Source: Bosea sp. BIWAKO-01
Lineage (GTDB): Bacteria > Pseudomonadota > Alphaproteobacteria > Rhizobiales > Beijerinckiaceae
Direction of reading: 5' to 3'
Assembly (NCBI RefSeq): GCF_001748145.1
Contig: NZ_BCQA01000001.1
Span: 4,304,501 to 4,368,500, forward strand
DNA length: 64,000 nt
Each line of letters opens with the position of its first letter. Position 1 is the first letter of the stretch. Position numbers and translations under genes: made by a program. The notes beneath the pieces were generated by a model. The model was given only the letters and a program-made list of their open reading frames with translations, was not told where the DNA came from and did not search any database. Of this stretch, positions 1 to 16,330 are shown in pieces.

Positions 1-1535
1 ACGTTTCGGAAGAGGCGCTGAAGAACCTCGACGAAGCCGGTATCGTCTATATCGGTGCGGAAGTCGCTGCGGGCGACATCCTGGTCGGCAAGATCACGCC
101 AAAGGGCGAAAGCCCGATGACGCCGGAAGAGAAGCTTCTGCGCGCCATCTTCGGCGAGAAGGCTTCGGATGTCCGCGACACCTCGCTGCGTGTTCCTCCG
201 GGCGTGCAGGGCACCATCGTCGAAGTGCGCGTGTTCAACCGCCACGGCGTCGACAAGGACGAGCGCGCCCAGGCGATCGAGCGCGAGGAGATCGAGCGTC
301 TTGCCAAGGACCGCGACGACGAGCAGGCGATCCTGGACCGCAACACCTTCGCGCGTCTGGCCGAGATCCTGACCGGCAAGACCGGCCTTGCCGGTCCGAA
401 GGGCTTCAAGAAGGACACGGTCATCACCCGCGAAGGGATGAGCGAGTTCCCGCGTTCGCAGTGGTGGCTGTTCGCCGTCGGCGACGACGCCCTGATGACC
501 GAAATCGAGGCGATGCGGAAGCAGTACGACGAGTCGAAGAAGCGCCTCGAGCAGCGCTTCCTCGACAAGGTCGAGAAGCTGCAGCGCGGCGACGAACTGC
601 CTCCGGGCGTGATGAAGATGGTCAAGGTCTTCGTCGCGGTGAAGCGCAAGATCCAGCCCGGCGACAAGATGGCCGGCCGTCACGGAAACAAGGGCGTCGT
701 CTCGCGCATCGTTCCCGCCGAGGATATGCCCTTCCTCGAGGACGGCACCCATGCCGACATCGTGCTGAACCCGCTCGGCGTGCCGAGCCGCATGAATGTC
801 GGTCAGATCCTGGAGACCCATCTGGGTTGGGCCGCTGCCGGTCTCGGCAAGCAGATCGCCAAGGCCATCGACGTCTACAAGAAGGCGCATGACGGCAAGG
901 CTCTGCGGGCAAGCTTCGAGGCCGTGTATGGCGACAACGAGATCGTTGCGTCGATGGACGACGCGGAGCTGGTCGAGATGGGCCAGAACCTGCGCCGTGG
1001 CGTTCCGATCGCGACCCCGGTCTTCAACGGCGCCAAGGAGTCGGACATCGAGCATCTGCTCGAGCAGGCGGGGCTCAACAAGTCCGGCCAGGTCACGCTC
1101 TATGACGGACGGACCGGCGAGCCCTTCGATCGCAAGGTCACGGTCGGCTACATCTACATGCTGAAGCTGCACCACTTGGTCGACGACAAGATTCACGCGC
1201 GTTCGATCGGCCCGTACTCGCTCGTTACCCAGCAGCCGCTGGGTGGTAAGGCGCAGTTCGGCGGTCAGCGCTTCGGTGAAATGGAGGTCTGGGCACTCGA
1301 AGCCTACGGCGCCGCCTACACCCTGCAGGAAATGCTGACGGTGAAGTCGGACGACGTGGCGGGCCGCACAAAGGTCTACGAGTCGATCGTGCGCGGCGAG
1401 GACAATTTCGAGGCGGGCATCCCCGAGAGCTTCAACGTTCTCGTCAAGGAAATGCGCTCGCTCGGCCTCAATGTCGAATTGATCAGCAACAAGCAGAAGC
1501 CGGGCGAATTGCCGCCGGCCGAAGCTGCCGAATAA
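1..1535 (+). CDS. rpoB: RNA polymerase beta subunit, 3' part (RpoB)
   Basis: This is the C-terminal 510 residues of the beta subunit of DNA-dependent RNA polymerase. The reading frame is already open at base 3 and the 5' end lies outside the window. Visible signatures are the conserved active-centre segment [14 protein letters not shown] (codons near 668-715) and the C-terminal block [18 protein letters not shown] near 1261-1315, which clamps onto the beta' subunit. The gene ends in a short Pro/Ala-rich tail typical of alphaproteobacterial RpoB. rpoC follows after 126 bases on the same strand, the usual rpoBC pair. No frameshift or anomaly is seen in the visible part. The rifampicin-binding region is outside the window. 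Confidence 0.98.
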   Translation, partial: VSEEALKNLDEAGIVYIGAEVAAGDILVGKITPKGESPMTPEEKLLRAIFGEKASDVRDTSLRVPPGVQGTIVEVRVFNRHGVDKDERAQAIEREEIERLAKDRDDEQAILDRNTFARLAEILTGKTGLAGPKGFKKDTVITREGMSEFPRSQWWLFAVGDDALMTEIEAMRKQYDESKKRLEQRFLDKVEKLQRGDELPPGVMKMVKVFVAVKRKIQPGDKMAGRHGNKGVVSRIVPAEDMPFLEDGTHADIVLNPLGVPSRMNVGQILETHLGWAAAGLGKQIAKAIDVYKKAHDGKALRASFEAVYGDNEIVASMDDAELVEMGQNLRRGVPIATPVFNGAKESDIEHLLEQAGLNKSGQVTLYDGRTGEPFDRKVTVGYIYMLKLHHLVDDKIHARSIGPYSLVTQQPLGGKAQFGGQRFGEMEVWALEAYGAAYTLQEMLTVKSDDVAGRTKVYESIVRGEDNFEAGIPESFNVLVKEMRSLGLNVELISNKQKPGELPPAEAAE

Positions 1536-1542
1536 GGGGGCG

Positions 1543-1601
1543 GGCCCAAAAGGGCCGCCTCGAGACGAACACAGCATGCCGGCGACACTCACGCCGCCGG
1601 C
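1543..1601 (+). other. rpoB-rpoC intercistronic hairpins
   Basis: The 126-base gap between rpoB and rpoC holds two inverted repeats: GGCCC/GGGCC around an AAAA loop (1543-1556) and GCCGGCG/CGCCGGC with a 10-base loop (1578-1601). Neither is followed by a T tract, so they look like RNA processing or pausing structures rather than terminators. The rpoC ribosome site (GGAG near 1650) follows. Function is inferred only. Confidence 0.35.
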
Positions 1602-1661
1602 TTATTCGCATGATGGCCGGGCAGGGCGGTTCACTCCCCCGCCGGCGGCAGGAGACAGGCG

Positions 1662-5843
<4,182 letters not shown>

Positions 5844-5866
5844 GGCGCTGCCGAACACAACTTGCG

Positions 5867-5895
5867 AAAGGGCCGCCTTCGGGCGGCCCTTTTTG
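5867..5895 (+). terminator. Intrinsic terminator after rpoC
   Basis: Stem GGGCCGCC (5870-5877) pairs with GGCGGCCC (5882-5889) around a very stable TTCG tetraloop, with A residues before and five T residues (5890-5894) after. This is a classic Rho-independent terminator and separates rpoBC from the LuxR-type gene. Confidence 0.9.
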
Positions 5896-5974
5896 TTTGG
5901 CGCAGGGTCCCCGGCCTGTTCATGGCGGCCTCAGCGACGAAAGGAGAACTTCGCCTCCGCGCCTGGTTGTGATC

Positions 5975-5984
5975 TAACATGTTA
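5975..5984. promoter_or_regulatory. Perfect 10-bp palindrome upstream of LuxR-type gene
   Basis: TAACATGTTA is a perfect AT-rich palindrome ending 19 bases before the start codon at 6004, in otherwise GC-rich DNA. It is placed where an operator would overlap the -10 or transcript start. Autoregulation by the LuxR-type protein is only a guess. Confidence 0.3.
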
Positions 5985-6003
5985 ATCAGTTGGGAGTTCG
6001 TCG

Positions 6004-7134
6004 ATGGACGGTCAGCGCTTTGTCAGTGCGGTGGAAGCGGTCTATGCGGCCGCGGCCACGCCGTCGCTTTGGCCGGCCGCCCTGCAGACCATTGCCGATT
6101 GCTTCGACGATGTCGGCGCCGTGATGATCTACCAGCGGGACGATGGCAGCTACGGGATCATTGTCTCGCCGGGCCTCGCCGAGGGGCAGAAGGAGTATGA
6201 CCGGGACGAATGGTGGCGGCACGATGTGCGCTTCGCCCGCTCGCGCGAGAGGGGATACCTGACCCGGACCGATGCGATCACCGAACGTCACATCGCAACG
6301 TCCGAGGAACTCGAAACCCTGCCGTTCTACAGCCAGTTCCTCAAACGCCAGGGGCTGAAATGGTTCGCAGGCGTCAGTATCTCGCCGGACCCCCATGTCG
6401 CCGTTGCGCTCTCGGTCCAGCGCGCCGACAGCAAACCGGCCTTCGCCGAGGAGGAGCTTGCAGCGCTCAGCCAGTTGGGGCGGCATGTCGAGAATGCGCT
6501 CAGGCTCGGCATCCGCCTGATCACCGCGGAAGCGACCCAGCAGTCACTGGCCGACGTACTGGCGCGGCTGAGCGTCGGGGTATTCCTGCTCGATGCGACC
6601 GGGCATGTGATCTTCGCAAACCCTGTCGCAGAGCAGTTATGCGGTGATGCGCTGCTGATCTCGCAGGGGCGACTGGCGGCGCGCTCCATCCTGCAGCAGG
6701 AGGCCTTGTCCGAAGCGATCGCACGCGCGGGCGCGGCGAGTGCCGATACCTTGACGGCGGTGCCGCGGCCGCTGCTGATCCCCGGCCTGGATCGCGACGG
6801 GACGCTTGCCGTGCATGTCCTGCCGGTCTGCACAGCCACTGCCACGGGCGTAGAGCGCATGCTCTCAGAGACCAGTGTGATTGCTGTCGTGACCAGCGCG
6901 CAGCCAGGCGAGCCCGCCGATCCGGCGCTCGTGCGCGACCTGTTCGGTCTCACATTGGCGGAGGCCCGGATCGCGGCGCTCGTTGGTGCAGGACTTGCCC
7001 CTCGAAACGCGTCCCAAGCCCTGGGAATCTCGGAGGAGACGGCGCGGACCACGCTCAAGCGCGTCTTCGCCAAGGTGGGCGTTTCCCGCCAGAGCGAACT
7101 CTCCGCCCTGCTGGCCAGACTGGTGCTGCGTTAG
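6004..7134 (+). CDS. LuxR-type transcriptional regulator with PAS-like sensor
   Basis: A 376-residue regulator. The C-terminal 64 residues (about 313-376) form a LuxR/GerE helix-turn-helix: LTLAEARIAALVGAGLAPRN followed by a recognition helix ISEETARTTLKRVFAKVGV. The middle region (about 182-280) reads like a PAS fold (SVGVFLLDATGHVIFANPVA), and the N-terminal 170 residues resemble a sensory domain with no recognisable receiver phosphorylation site. No transmembrane helix, so cytoplasmic. Start ATG 6004 has GGGAG 8 bases upstream. It sits alone between rpoC and rpsL, behind a terminator and before a 564-base gap, so it is probably monocistronic. Ligand and targets are unknown. No LuxI synthase is in the window. 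Confidence 0.85.
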   Translation: MDGQRFVSAVEAVYAAAATPSLWPAALQTIADCFDDVGAVMIYQRDDGSYGIIVSPGLAEGQKEYDRDEWWRHDVRFARSRERGYLTRTDAITERHIATSEELETLPFYSQFLKRQGLKWFAGVSISPDPHVAVALSVQRADSKPAFAEEELAALSQLGRHVENALRLGIRLITAEATQQSLADVLARLSVGVFLLDATGHVIFANPVAEQLCGDALLISQGRLAARSILQQEALSEAIARAGAASADTLTAVPRPLLIPGLDRDGTLAVHVLPVCTATATGVERMLSETSVIAVVTSAQPGEPADPALVRDLFGLTLAEARIAALVGAGLAPRNASQALGISEETARTTLKRVFAKVGVSRQSELSALLARLVLR

Positions 7135-7698
7135 CCCTGTTCGGCTGATGAGATCATGCTGGCCGAAGATCACCGGCCCCCAAATGGGAGTTGCCTGGAC
7201 CGCAACCCGTCGACGCATGATTGGCTGGGAAGAGGGGAGTGGCTATCGTGGTGTTGCGCGGCGTTTCGCTCTACCTTGCCCTGACGGCATTGGTGATCTT
7301 CACCCTCAGCCGCCTGCCGATCTCCGGGGGGCCATGACGGCCGAGCCGGCCCTTAGCAGGGTGGTGGTTAACGCTTTCGCTGCGAATGCGAATTCGGGGT
7401 TGACGCGAATCTCCACCTGAGTCATAAGCGCGCCACTGTCGACGGTTGTCGGACACGTTTGTCGCTTGCCTCTGCTGCGAGCGAATTTCGCGACCGAAAC
7501 GCCGTCGTAAATTCCTGCGTCGATTGACGACATGGCAAGACGCATGAATGCGGACGAGTTCCGTGTTCCTCTGCATGGCGAACGCGCCTGAGGCCCCCGA
7601 GGGGAGCCGACGGCGCGGCTTCGTTTATGTCATGGCTTTGACCGGTTCGGGGAGCGACCGAAAAGAATTCCAACCGCTCAGTGGAGCGAGAGGCCAGA
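7135..7698 (+). other. 564-base intergenic region upstream of rpsL
   Basis: No convincing gene. It holds a weak 32-codon GTG reading frame (7239-7337) encoding one hydrophobic helix, a sigma70-like promoter candidate at 7399-7428, and a long leader before rpsL. The length fits a dedicated promoter and 5' leader for the str operon. Confidence 0.5.
7399..7428 (+). promoter_or_regulatory. rpsL: Candidate housekeeping promoter for the str operon
   Basis: TTGACG at 7400-7405 is followed after 17 bases by CATAAG at 7423-7428. The -35 matches the consensus well and the -10 matches at four of six positions. It would give a leader of roughly 265 bases before rpsL. Assigned from sequence match alone. 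Confidence 0.4.
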
Positions 7699-8070
7699 AT
7701 GCCGACAATCAGCCAGCTGATCCGCAAGCCGCGCTCGCCCGTCAAGGCGCGCAACACCGCTCCGGCGCTTGAGTCCTGCCCGCAGAAGCGCGGCGTTTGC
7801 ACCCGCGTCTATACGACCACCCCGAAGAAGCCGAACTCGGCGCTTCGTAAGGTTGCCAAGGTGCGTCTGACCAACGGCTTCGAGGTCATTGGCTACATCC
7901 CGGGTGAGGGTCACAACCTTCAGGAGCACTCGGTGGTGATGATCCGCGGCGGTCGCGTCAAGGACTTGCCCGGCGTGCGTTACCACATCCTGCGCGGTGT
8001 GCTCGATACGCAGGGTGTCAAGAACCGCAAGCAACGCCGTTCGAAGTACGGCGCCAAGCGTCCTAAGTGA
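7699..8070 (+). CDS. rpsL: 30S ribosomal protein S12
   Basis: S12 of 123 residues, a decoding-centre protein of the small subunit. The family start [12 protein letters not shown] fixes ATG 7699. An in-frame GTG 18 bases earlier would add residues not found in S12. The streptomycin-relevant loops are wild type: KKPNSALRK (Lys43 region) and [12 protein letters not shown] (Lys88 region), so no ribosomal streptomycin resistance is predicted. First gene of the str operon, 72 bases before rpsG. Confidence 0.98.
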   Translation: MPTISQLIRKPRSPVKARNTAPALESCPQKRGVCTRVYTTTPKKPNSALRKVAKVRLTNGFEVIGYIPGEGHNLQEHSVVMIRGGRVKDLPGVRYHILRGVLDTQGVKNRKQRRSKYGAKRPK

Positions 8071-8139
8071 TTTTCTGCCCGACCGCCGAGGCTTGATGCT
8101 GAGGCGGTTCGCAGCTTTTGAGATTTGACCGGAGACTAG

Positions 8140-8613
<474 letters not shown>

Positions 8614-8646
8614 TCCGCGGCACCCGACGAAAGACAGAGCACTCTC

Positions 8647-10722
8647 ATGCCCCGTTCCCATCCCATCGATCGGTACCGCAACTTCGGTATCATGGCGCAT
8701 ATCGACGCCGGCAAGACGACGACGACCGAGCGTATCCTGTTCTATACCGGCAAGTCGCATAAGATCGGCGAAGTCCATGATGGCGCGGCCACCATGGACT
8801 GGATGACGCAGGAGCAGGAGCGTGGCATCACGATCACCTCCGCGGCGACGACCTGCCTGTGGCGCGACCATCGCCTGAACATCATCGACACCCCTGGCCA
8901 CGTCGACTTCACCATTGAAGTCGAGCGTTCGCTGCGCGTGCTCGATGGTGCCGTCTGCGTGCTCGACGGCAACCAGGGCGTCGAGCCCCAGACCGAGACC
9001 GTCTGGCGCCAGGCCGACAAGTACGACGTTCCGCGCGTCGTCTTCGTCAACAAGATGGACAAGATCGGCGCCGATTTCTATCGCTGCGTCCAGGACATCA
9101 TCGACCGCGTCGCCGGCAAGCCGGTCTGCCTGCAGATCCCGATCGGTTCGGAGGCGGAATTCGCCGGTGTCATCGACCTGGTGAAGATGAAGGCGATCGT
9201 CTGGAACGGCGAAGCGCTGGGCGCCTCCTTCGAAGAGAAGGAGATCCCTGCCGATCTCGCCGACAAGGCTGCCGAGTATCGTGGCAAGCTGGTCGAAGCC
9301 GCCGTCGAGATGGACGATGCGGCGATGGAAGCCTATCTCGAAGGCACCGAGCCGTCTGCCGAGACGCTGCGTACGCTCGTCCGCACCGCGGTGCAGCGTC
9401 GCGCCTTCCACCCCGTGCTCTGCGGCTCGTCCTTCAAGAACAAGGGCGTTCAGCCCCTGCTCGACGCGGTCGTCGATTACCTGCCGTCGCCGGTCGATCG
9501 TGGCGACATCAAGGGCATCGATTTCAAGACCGAAGAAGAGACCGTTCGTCATCCGCGCGACGAAGATCCCTTCTCCATGCTCGCCTTCAAGATCATGGAC
9601 GACCCCTTCGTCGGCACGATCACCTTCTGCCGTGTCTACTCGGGCAAGATCGAGACCGGCGCCGGTGTGATCAACTCGACGCGCGACAAGAAGGAGCGTG
9701 TCGGTCGCATGCTGCTGATGCACGCGAACAACCGTGAAGACATCAAGGAGGCTTTTGCCGGCGACATCGTCGCCCTGGCCGGCCTCAAGGACGTCCGTAC
9801 CGGCGACACGCTGTGCGACCCGACCCATGCGGTCATCCTGGAGCGGATGGAGTTCCCCGAGCCGGTCATCACGATCGCGATCGAGCCGAAGTCCAAGGCC
9901 GATCAGGAGAAGCTCGGCCTGGCCCTGTCGAAGCTCGCGAACGAGGATCCGTCCTTCCGCGTCTCGACCGACCAGGAGAGCGGCCAGACCATTCTGAAGG
10001 GCATGGGCGAGCTGCATCTCGACATCAAGGTCGACATCCTGAAGCGCACCTACAAGGTCGACGCCAATATCGGCGCGCCGCAGGTTGCCTATCGCGAGAC
10101 GCTGACCAAGAAGGCCGAGATCGACTACACCCACAAGAAGCAGACCGGTGGTACGGGCCAGTTCGCCCGCGTCAAGCTCATCATCGAGCCGAACGAGACC
10201 GGCAAGGGCTTTGAGTTCGAGTCGAAGGTCGTCGGCGGCTCGGTGCCGAAGGAATACATTCCCGGCGTCGAAAAGGGCCTCAACTCGGTCATCGGTTCGG
10301 GCGTGCTCGCCGGCTTCCCGGTGGTGGACGTCAAGGTGACGTTGATCGACGGCGCCTTCCACGAGGTCGACTCGTCGGCCCTGGCCTTCGAAATCGCCTC
10401 GCGGGCTGCGCTTCGCGAAGGTCTGCAAAAGGGCGGCTCCGTCCTGCTCGAGCCGATCATGAAGGTCGAAGTCGTGACGCCGGAAGACTATACCGGTTCG
10501 GTCATCGGCGATCTGAACTCGCGTCGCGGTCAGATCCAGGGCCAGGACATGCGCGGCAACGCCGTCGTCGTCAATGCGATGGTGCCGCTGGCGAACATGT
10601 TCGGCTATGTCAACCAGCTGCGCTCGTTCAGCCAGGGACGTGCCAACTATACGATGCAGTTCGACCACTACGAGCAAGTTCCTTCGGCGGTCGCCGCCGA
10701 GGTTCAGGCCAAGTACGCCTGA
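8647..10722 (+). CDS. fusA: Elongation factor G
   Basis: EF-G of 691 residues, the GTPase that drives ribosomal translocation and, with RRF, recycling. GTP-binding motifs are in order: [12 protein letters not shown] (P-loop, near residue 17), [10 protein letters not shown] (switch I), DTPGHVDF (G3) and NKMDKIGAD (G4). Domains II to V follow, with the EF-G domain IV/V segment (GTGQFARVK ... [13 protein letters not shown]). Length and motifs match canonical bacterial FusA1. tuf lies 47 bases downstream in the same operon. Confidence 0.98.
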   Translation: MPRSHPIDRYRNFGIMAHIDAGKTTTTERILFYTGKSHKIGEVHDGAATMDWMTQEQERGITITSAATTCLWRDHRLNIIDTPGHVDFTIEVERSLRVLDGAVCVLDGNQGVEPQTETVWRQADKYDVPRVVFVNKMDKIGADFYRCVQDIIDRVAGKPVCLQIPIGSEAEFAGVIDLVKMKAIVWNGEALGASFEEKEIPADLADKAAEYRGKLVEAAVEMDDAAMEAYLEGTEPSAETLRTLVRTAVQRRAFHPVLCGSSFKNKGVQPLLDAVVDYLPSPVDRGDIKGIDFKTEEETVRHPRDEDPFSMLAFKIMDDPFVGTITFCRVYSGKIETGAGVINSTRDKKERVGRMLLMHANNREDIKEAFAGDIVALAGLKDVRTGDTLCDPTHAVILERMEFPEPVITIAIEPKSKADQEKLGLALSKLANEDPSFRVSTDQESGQTILKGMGELHLDIKVDILKRTYKVDANIGAPQVAYRETLTKKAEIDYTHKKQTGGTGQFARVKLIIEPNETGKGFEFESKVVGGSVPKEYIPGVEKGLNSVIGSGVLAGFPVVDVKVTLIDGAFHEVDSSALAFEIASRAALREGLQKGGSVLLEPIMKVEVVTPEDYTGSVIGDLNSRRGQIQGQDMRGNAVVVNAMVPLANMFGYVNQLRSFSQGRANYTMQFDHYEQVPSAVAAEVQAKYA

Positions 10723-10769
10723 TCCATCCATTCGACTGAACATTTGAACAAGATCTGACGGAGGCTACG

Positions 10770-11960
<1,191 letters not shown>

Positions 11961-11978
11961 CGCGTTTTCGTGAGGGCG

Positions 11979-11998
11979 AAGGCCCTTCCAAGGGCCTT
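11979..11998 (+). terminator. Hairpin between tuf and rpsJ
   Basis: AAGGCCCTT (11979-11987) pairs with AAGGGCCTT (11990-11998), followed by TTGCCTTTTC. The T-rich tail is interrupted, so it may be a partial terminator or processing site separating str from S10 expression. Confidence 0.5.
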
Positions 11999-12029
11999 TG
12001 CCTTTTCACGTCACGGAGAGAACAAGACC

Positions 12030-12338
12030 ATGAACGGTCAGAACATCCGGATCCGCCTCAAGGCGTTCGACCATCGCATCCTCGACGCCTCCACGCGCGA
12101 GATCGTGTCGACGGCGAAGCGGACAGGCGCCCAGGTTCGCGGGCCCATCCCGCTGCCGACGCTTATCGAGAAGTTCACGGTCAACCGCTCGCCCCACATC
12201 GACAAGAAGTCGCGCGAGCAGTTCGAAATGCGGACCCACAAGCGGGTCCTGGACATCGTCGATCCGACCCCCCAGACGGTCGACGCCCTCATGAAGCTCG
12301 ATCTCGCCGCCGGCGTCGACGTCGAAATCAAGCTCTGA
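12030..12338 (+). CDS. rpsJ: 30S ribosomal protein S10
   Basis: S10, 102 residues, a 30S head protein that also forms the NusB-NusE antitermination complex. The family N-terminus [15 protein letters not shown] sets the start at 12030, with GGAGAG upstream; an earlier in-frame ATG at 11970 lies inside the hairpin and is rejected. The motif [18 protein letters not shown] is intact. First gene of the S10 cluster. Confidence 0.97.
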   Translation: MNGQNIRIRLKAFDHRILDASTREIVSTAKRTGAQVRGPIPLPTLIEKFTVNRSPHIDKKSREQFEMRTHKRVLDIVDPTPQTVDALMKLDLAAGVDVEIKL

Positions 12339-12405
12339 TCCATCGTCGGGTCCTCTGTTTCCGGATACCCCGGATGGACATGACCCCAAGAGAAGGTATG
12401 CACCG

Positions 12406-13131
12406 ATGCGTTCCGGTGTGATTGCACAGAAAGTCGGGATGACCCGCATCTTCACGGATGCCGGTGAACACATCCCAGTCACCGTGCTGAAGCTCGACAC
12501 CTGTCAGGTTGTCGCGCATCGCACGATCGAGAAGAACGGCTATGTCGCCGTTCAGCTCGGGTCGGGCTTGGCCAAGGTCAAGAACGTCTCGAAGGCTGAG
12601 CGCGGCCATTTTGCCGTCGCCAAGGTCGAGCCCAAGCGCCAGGTCGTGGAGTTCCGCGTCAGCAACGATGCGTTGATCCCCGTCGGCGCCGAGCTGACTG
12701 CCGATCATTTCGTCGTCGGCCAGTTCGTCGATGTCAGCGGCACCACCACCGGTAAGGGTTTTGCCGGCGGTATGAAGCGCTGGAACTTCGGCGGTCTGCG
12801 GGCCACGCACGGCGTCTCGGTCTCGCATCGTTCGATCGGTTCGACCGGCGGTCGTCAGGATCCCGGCAAGACCTTCAAGAACAAGAAGATGCCAGGCCAT
12901 CTCGGTGCCGAGCGCGTGACCACGCAGAACCTGCGCGTCGTCCAGACGGACGCCGAGCGCGGCCTGATCCTGGTCGAGGGCGCCGTTCCCGGCGTTGCCG
13001 GCGGCTGGATCCACGTCCGCGACGCCGTCAAGCGCGCCCTGCCGAAGGATGCGCCGCTTCCCGGCAAGTTCAAGGTTGCTGGCGAAACCACGCAGGCTCC
13101 TGCGGCTGCAGCAGTTGAGGAGAACGCGTGA
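12406..13131 (+). CDS. rplC: 50S ribosomal protein L3
   Basis: L3, 241 residues, an early-assembly protein reaching the peptidyl transferase centre. The extended loop is visible as the [15 protein letters not shown] segment followed by [17 protein letters not shown]. It has a roughly 25-residue Ala/Pro-rich C-terminal tail beyond the E. coli end, common in alphaproteobacteria. The stop TGA shares its last base with the rplD start, so translational coupling is likely. Confidence 0.98.
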   Translation: MRSGVIAQKVGMTRIFTDAGEHIPVTVLKLDTCQVVAHRTIEKNGYVAVQLGSGLAKVKNVSKAERGHFAVAKVEPKRQVVEFRVSNDALIPVGAELTADHFVVGQFVDVSGTTTGKGFAGGMKRWNFGGLRATHGVSVSHRSIGSTGGRQDPGKTFKNKKMPGHLGAERVTTQNLRVVQTDAERGLILVEGAVPGVAGGWIHVRDAVKRALPKDAPLPGKFKVAGETTQAPAAAAVEENA

Positions 13132-13751
13132 TGAAGCTCGATATCACCACTCTCGAGGGCGGCAATGCCGGCTCGGTCGAGCTCTCTGACTCGATCTTCG
13201 GTCTTGAGCCGCGCGCCGATCTTCTCGCCCGCATGGTGCGCTACCAGCTCGCCAAGCGTCGCGCCGGGACCCACAAGTCCAAGGGCCGTTCGGAAGTCGA
13301 TCGCACCCGCAAGAAGATCTACAAGCAGAAGGGCACCGGTGGCGCTCGTCACGGTGCAGCCTCGGCTCCGCAGTTCCGCGGCGGCGGCAAGGCCTTCGGT
13401 CCGATCGTGCGTGATCATGCGCATGACCTGCCGAAGAAGGTCCGTGCCCTGGCTCTGCGCCATGCGCTCTCGGCCAAGGCCAAGGACGCCGGTCTGATCA
13501 TCATCGACGACGTCACGCTCGCCGAGCCGAAGACCAAGGTCCTGCTCGGTCACTTCGGCAAGCTGGACCTGTCCAGCGCGCTGGTGATCGGCGGCGCCGA
13601 GATCGATGTGAACTTCGGTCTGGCCGCGCGTTCGATCCCGAACGTCGACGTCCTGCCGGTTCAGGGCATCAACGTCTACGACATCCTGCGTCGCGATAAG
13701 CTTGTGCTGACGCGCTCGGCTGTCGATGCGCTGGAGGCGCGCTTCAAATGA
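13131..13751 (+). CDS. rplD: 50S ribosomal protein L4
   Basis: L4, 206 residues, lines the exit tunnel. ATG 13131 overlaps the rplC stop by one base; a GTG three bases earlier would only add one Met and is less likely. The tunnel loop is seen as [20 protein letters not shown] around residues 60-80. In gamma-proteobacteria L4 autoregulates the S10 operon. No S10-type leader hairpin was recognised here. Its 3' end overlaps rplW by four bases. Confidence 0.97.
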   Translation: MKLDITTLEGGNAGSVELSDSIFGLEPRADLLARMVRYQLAKRRAGTHKSKGRSEVDRTRKKIYKQKGTGGARHGAASAPQFRGGGKAFGPIVRDHAHDLPKKVRALALRHALSAKAKDAGLIIIDDVTLAEPKTKVLLGHFGKLDLSSALVIGGAEIDVNFGLAARSIPNVDVLPVQGINVYDILRRDKLVLTRSAVDALEARFK

Positions 13752-14059
13752 GCCAGTCTGCAAAGAACCTGGATCCGCGCCACTACGATGTCATTCGTGG
13801 CCCGGTGATCACCGAAAAGGCGACCATGCTCTCCGAGCACAACAAGGTCGTCTTCAAGGTCGCGAAGACCGCGACCAAGCCGCAGATCAAGGCGGCTATC
13901 GAGAAGTTGTTCGATGTCAAGGTGAAGAGCGTCAACACGCTCGTCACCGAAGGCAAGGTCAAGGTCTTCCGGGGCCGGCTCGGGCAGCGTTCGGACGTCA
14001 AGAAGGCCGTAGTGACCCTCGAAGAAGGTCACTCGATCGACGTGACCACGGGCCTCTGA
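13748..14059 (+). CDS. rplW: 50S ribosomal protein L23
   Basis: L23, 103 residues, sits at the exit of the peptide tunnel and docks trigger factor and SRP. Recognised by [14 protein letters not shown] and [14 protein letters not shown]. It starts with ATGA overlapping the rplD stop, implying coupled translation. rplB follows after 15 bases. Confidence 0.96.
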   Translation: MSQSAKNLDPRHYDVIRGPVITEKATMLSEHNKVVFKVAKTATKPQIKAAIEKLFDVKVKSVNTLVTEGKVKVFRGRLGQRSDVKKAVVTLEEGHSIDVTTGL

Positions 14060-14074
14060 GGAAGGATCGTCATC

Positions 14075-14917
14075 ATGGCTTTGAAAAGTTTCAAGCCGAT
14101 CACGCCGAGCCTTCGCCAGCTCGTGATCGTCGACCGCAGCGAGCTCTACAAGGGCAAGCCGGTCAAGGCTCTCACCGAGGGTAAGTCCTCGAAGGGTGGC
14201 CGCAACAATCTCGGCCGCATCACGGTTCGTTTCCGTGGCGGTGGACACAAGCAGAGCTACCGGATCGTCGACTTCAAGCGTCGCGGCAAGCCGGGCGTGG
14301 CGGCGACCGTGGAGCGGATCGAGTATGATCCGAACCGCACCGCCTTCATCGCGCTGCTCAAGTACGCTGATGGCGAGCAGGCCTACATCCTGGCGCCGCA
14401 GCGCCTGGCGGTTGGCGACAGCGTCATCTCCGGCGACCAGGTCGACATCAAGCCCGGCAATGCTTCGCCGATGGGCGCGATGCCGATTGGCACCATCGTC
14501 CACAATGTCGAGCTCAAGATCGGCAAGGGTGGGGCGCTGGCGCGGTCTGCGGGCAACTACGCCCAGATCGTCGGTCGCGACCAGGGCTATGTCATCGTCC
14601 GCCTGAACTCGGGCGAACAGCGCCTGATCAGCGGCCTGTGCTATGCTACGGTGGGCGCGGTTTCGAACCCCGACCACATGAACACCAACATGGGCAAGGC
14701 TGGTCGCTCGCGCTGGCTCGGCCGTCGTCCGCATAACCGCGGCGTCTCGATGAACCCGGTCGATCACCCGCATGGTGGTGGTGAGGGTCGTACCTCGGGC
14801 GGTCGTCACCCGGTCACGCCGTGGGGACTGCCGACCAAGGGCAAGAAGACCCGCTCGAATAAGCGGACCGATACGTTCATCGTGTCGAGCCGTCACGCCC
14901 GCAAGAAGAAGAACTGA
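14075..14917 (+). CDS. rplB: 50S ribosomal protein L2
   Basis: L2, 280 residues, bridges the subunits and supports peptidyl transfer. The conserved C-terminal block [13 protein letters not shown] carries the key histidine of the family. The segment [19 protein letters not shown] is also intact. Length is normal. rpsS begins eight bases after the stop. Confidence 0.98.
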   Translation: MALKSFKPITPSLRQLVIVDRSELYKGKPVKALTEGKSSKGGRNNLGRITVRFRGGGHKQSYRIVDFKRRGKPGVAATVERIEYDPNRTAFIALLKYADGEQAYILAPQRLAVGDSVISGDQVDIKPGNASPMGAMPIGTIVHNVELKIGKGGALARSAGNYAQIVGRDQGYVIVRLNSGEQRLISGLCYATVGAVSNPDHMNTNMGKAGRSRWLGRRPHNRGVSMNPVDHPHGGGEGRTSGGRHPVTPWGLPTKGKKTRSNKRTDTFIVSSRHARKKKN

Positions 14918-14925
14918 GGTCCGTC

Positions 14926-15204
14926 ATGGCGCGTTCGATTTGGAAAGGTCCGTTTGTCGACGGATACCTTCTGAAAAAGGCCGAGGTCGCCCGTTCGGCG
15001 AGCCGGGCCGAGGTGATCAAGATCTGGAGCCGCCGCTCCACGATCCTTCCGCAGTTCGTCGGTCTGACGTTCGGCGTCTACAACGGTCACAAGCATGTGC
15101 CGGTGAACGTGTCCGAGGAAATGGTGGGCCACAAGTTCGGCGAGTTCTCGCCGACGCGCACCTTCCACGGCCACGCTGCCGACAAGAAGGCGAAGAGGAA
15201 GTAA
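14926..15204 (+). CDS. rpsS: 30S ribosomal protein S19
   Basis: S19, 92 residues, in the 30S head, pairs with S13 near the A site. Motifs [26 protein letters not shown] and [20 protein letters not shown] are typical. Start ATG 14926 follows GAGG. Three bases separate it from rplV. Confidence 0.97.
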   Translation: MARSIWKGPFVDGYLLKKAEVARSASRAEVIKIWSRRSTILPQFVGLTFGVYNGHKHVPVNVSEEMVGHKFGEFSPTRTFHGHAADKKAKRK

Positions 15205-15207
15205 GCC

Positions 15208-15591
15208 ATGGGTAAGCCATCCGCCCCCCGTGCGCTGCCGGAAAACGAAGCCATTGCGGTTGCCCGCAACCTTCGCGTCAGCCCGCAGAAGCTGAACCTC
15301 CTCGCTCAGCTCATCCGTGGCAAGAAGGTCTCGACCGCGCTCGCCGATCTCGAGTTCTCGCGTAAGCGGATCTCGCTCGACGTTCGCAAGTGTCTGCAGA
15401 GCGCCATCGCCAACGCCGAGAACAATCATGATCTCGACGTCGACGATCTCGTCGTTGCGCAGGCTTTCGTCGGCAAGGCCCTGGTCATGAAGCGCTTCCA
15501 CGCCCGCGCCCGCGGCCGTGGAGCCCGGATCATGAAACCCTTCGCGAACATCACGATCGTGGTGCGCGAAGTCCAGGCGGCCAAGGCCTGA
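15208..15591 (+). CDS. rplV: 50S ribosomal protein L22
   Basis: L22, 127 residues, its beta-hairpin forms part of the tunnel constriction. The core [20 protein letters not shown] and the hairpin arm [19 protein letters not shown] are clear. No change of the macrolide-relevant loop stands out. rpsC is ten bases downstream. Confidence 0.97.
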   Translation: MGKPSAPRALPENEAIAVARNLRVSPQKLNLLAQLIRGKKVSTALADLEFSRKRISLDVRKCLQSAIANAENNHDLDVDDLVVAQAFVGKALVMKRFHARARGRGARIMKPFANITIVVREVQAAKA

Positions 15592-15601
15592 GGAGAGAAC
15601 G

Positions 15602-16312
15602 ATGGGTCAGAAAATCAATCCGATCGGCCTTCGCCTCGGCATCAACCGCACCTGGGACTCGCGCTGGTTCGCGCAGAAGGGTGAGTACGGTCATCTGCTG
15701 CACGAAGACATGAAGATCCGCGCCGCGCTGATGAAGCTGCTGAAGCAGGCGGCGGTCTCCAAGATCATCATCGAGCGCCCGCACAAGAAGTGCCGCGTCA
15801 CCATCCACTCGGCTCGTCCGGGCGTGGTGATCGGCAAGAAGGGCGCCGATATCGAGAAGCTGCGCAAGGAAGTCTCGAAGCTGACCAAGGCCGATGTGAC
15901 GATCAACATCGTCGAGGTCCGCAAGCCCGAGATCGACGCCACCCTGGTGGCCGACTCCATCGCTCAGCAGCTCGAGCGTCGCGTCGCGTTCCGTCGCGCC
16001 ATGAAGCGGGCCGTTCAGTCGGCCATGCGTCTGGGCGCCGAGGGCATCCGCATCAACTGCTCGGGCCGCCTCGGCGGCGCGGAAATCGCGCGCCTGGAAT
16101 GGTACCGCGAAGGCCGCGTGCCGCTGCACACGCTGCGCGCCGATGTGGATTACGGTGTCGGCACCGCCTTCACCACCTACGGCACGTGCGGCATCAAGGT
16201 CTGGATCTTCAAGGGCGAGATCCTCGAACACGACCCGATGGCCCAGGACAAGCGTCTCTCTGACGAAGGTGGTCGCTCCGGCGGTCGCGATCGTCGCGAG
16301 CAGGCTGCGTAA
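15602..16312 (+). CDS. rpsC: 30S ribosomal protein S3
   Basis: S3, 236 residues, in the mRNA entry channel. N-terminal [18 protein letters not shown] domain with [13 protein letters not shown] and C-terminal [20 protein letters not shown] are present. It ends in a short basic/acidic tail (residues about 215-236). Ten bases after rplV and 18 before rplP. Confidence 0.98.
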   Translation: MGQKINPIGLRLGINRTWDSRWFAQKGEYGHLLHEDMKIRAALMKLLKQAAVSKIIIERPHKKCRVTIHSARPGVVIGKKGADIEKLRKEVSKLTKADVTINIVEVRKPEIDATLVADSIAQQLERRVAFRRAMKRAVQSAMRLGAEGIRINCSGRLGGAEIARLEWYREGRVPLHTLRADVDYGVGTAFTTYGTCGIKVWIFKGEILEHDPMAQDKRLSDEGGRSGGRDRREQAA

Positions 16313-16330
16313 GGCTGATCGAGAAGAGCC

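Noticed and set aside
7239..7337. A 32-codon GTG frame with one hydrophobic helix in the rpsL leader
   Set aside because: The ribosome site is too close to the GTG and there is no second line of support; could be checked by ribosome profiling.
12339..13130. An E. coli-like S10/L4 leader control structure
   Set aside because: No resembling hairpin series upstream of rpsJ; only the tuf-rpsJ hairpin is present.
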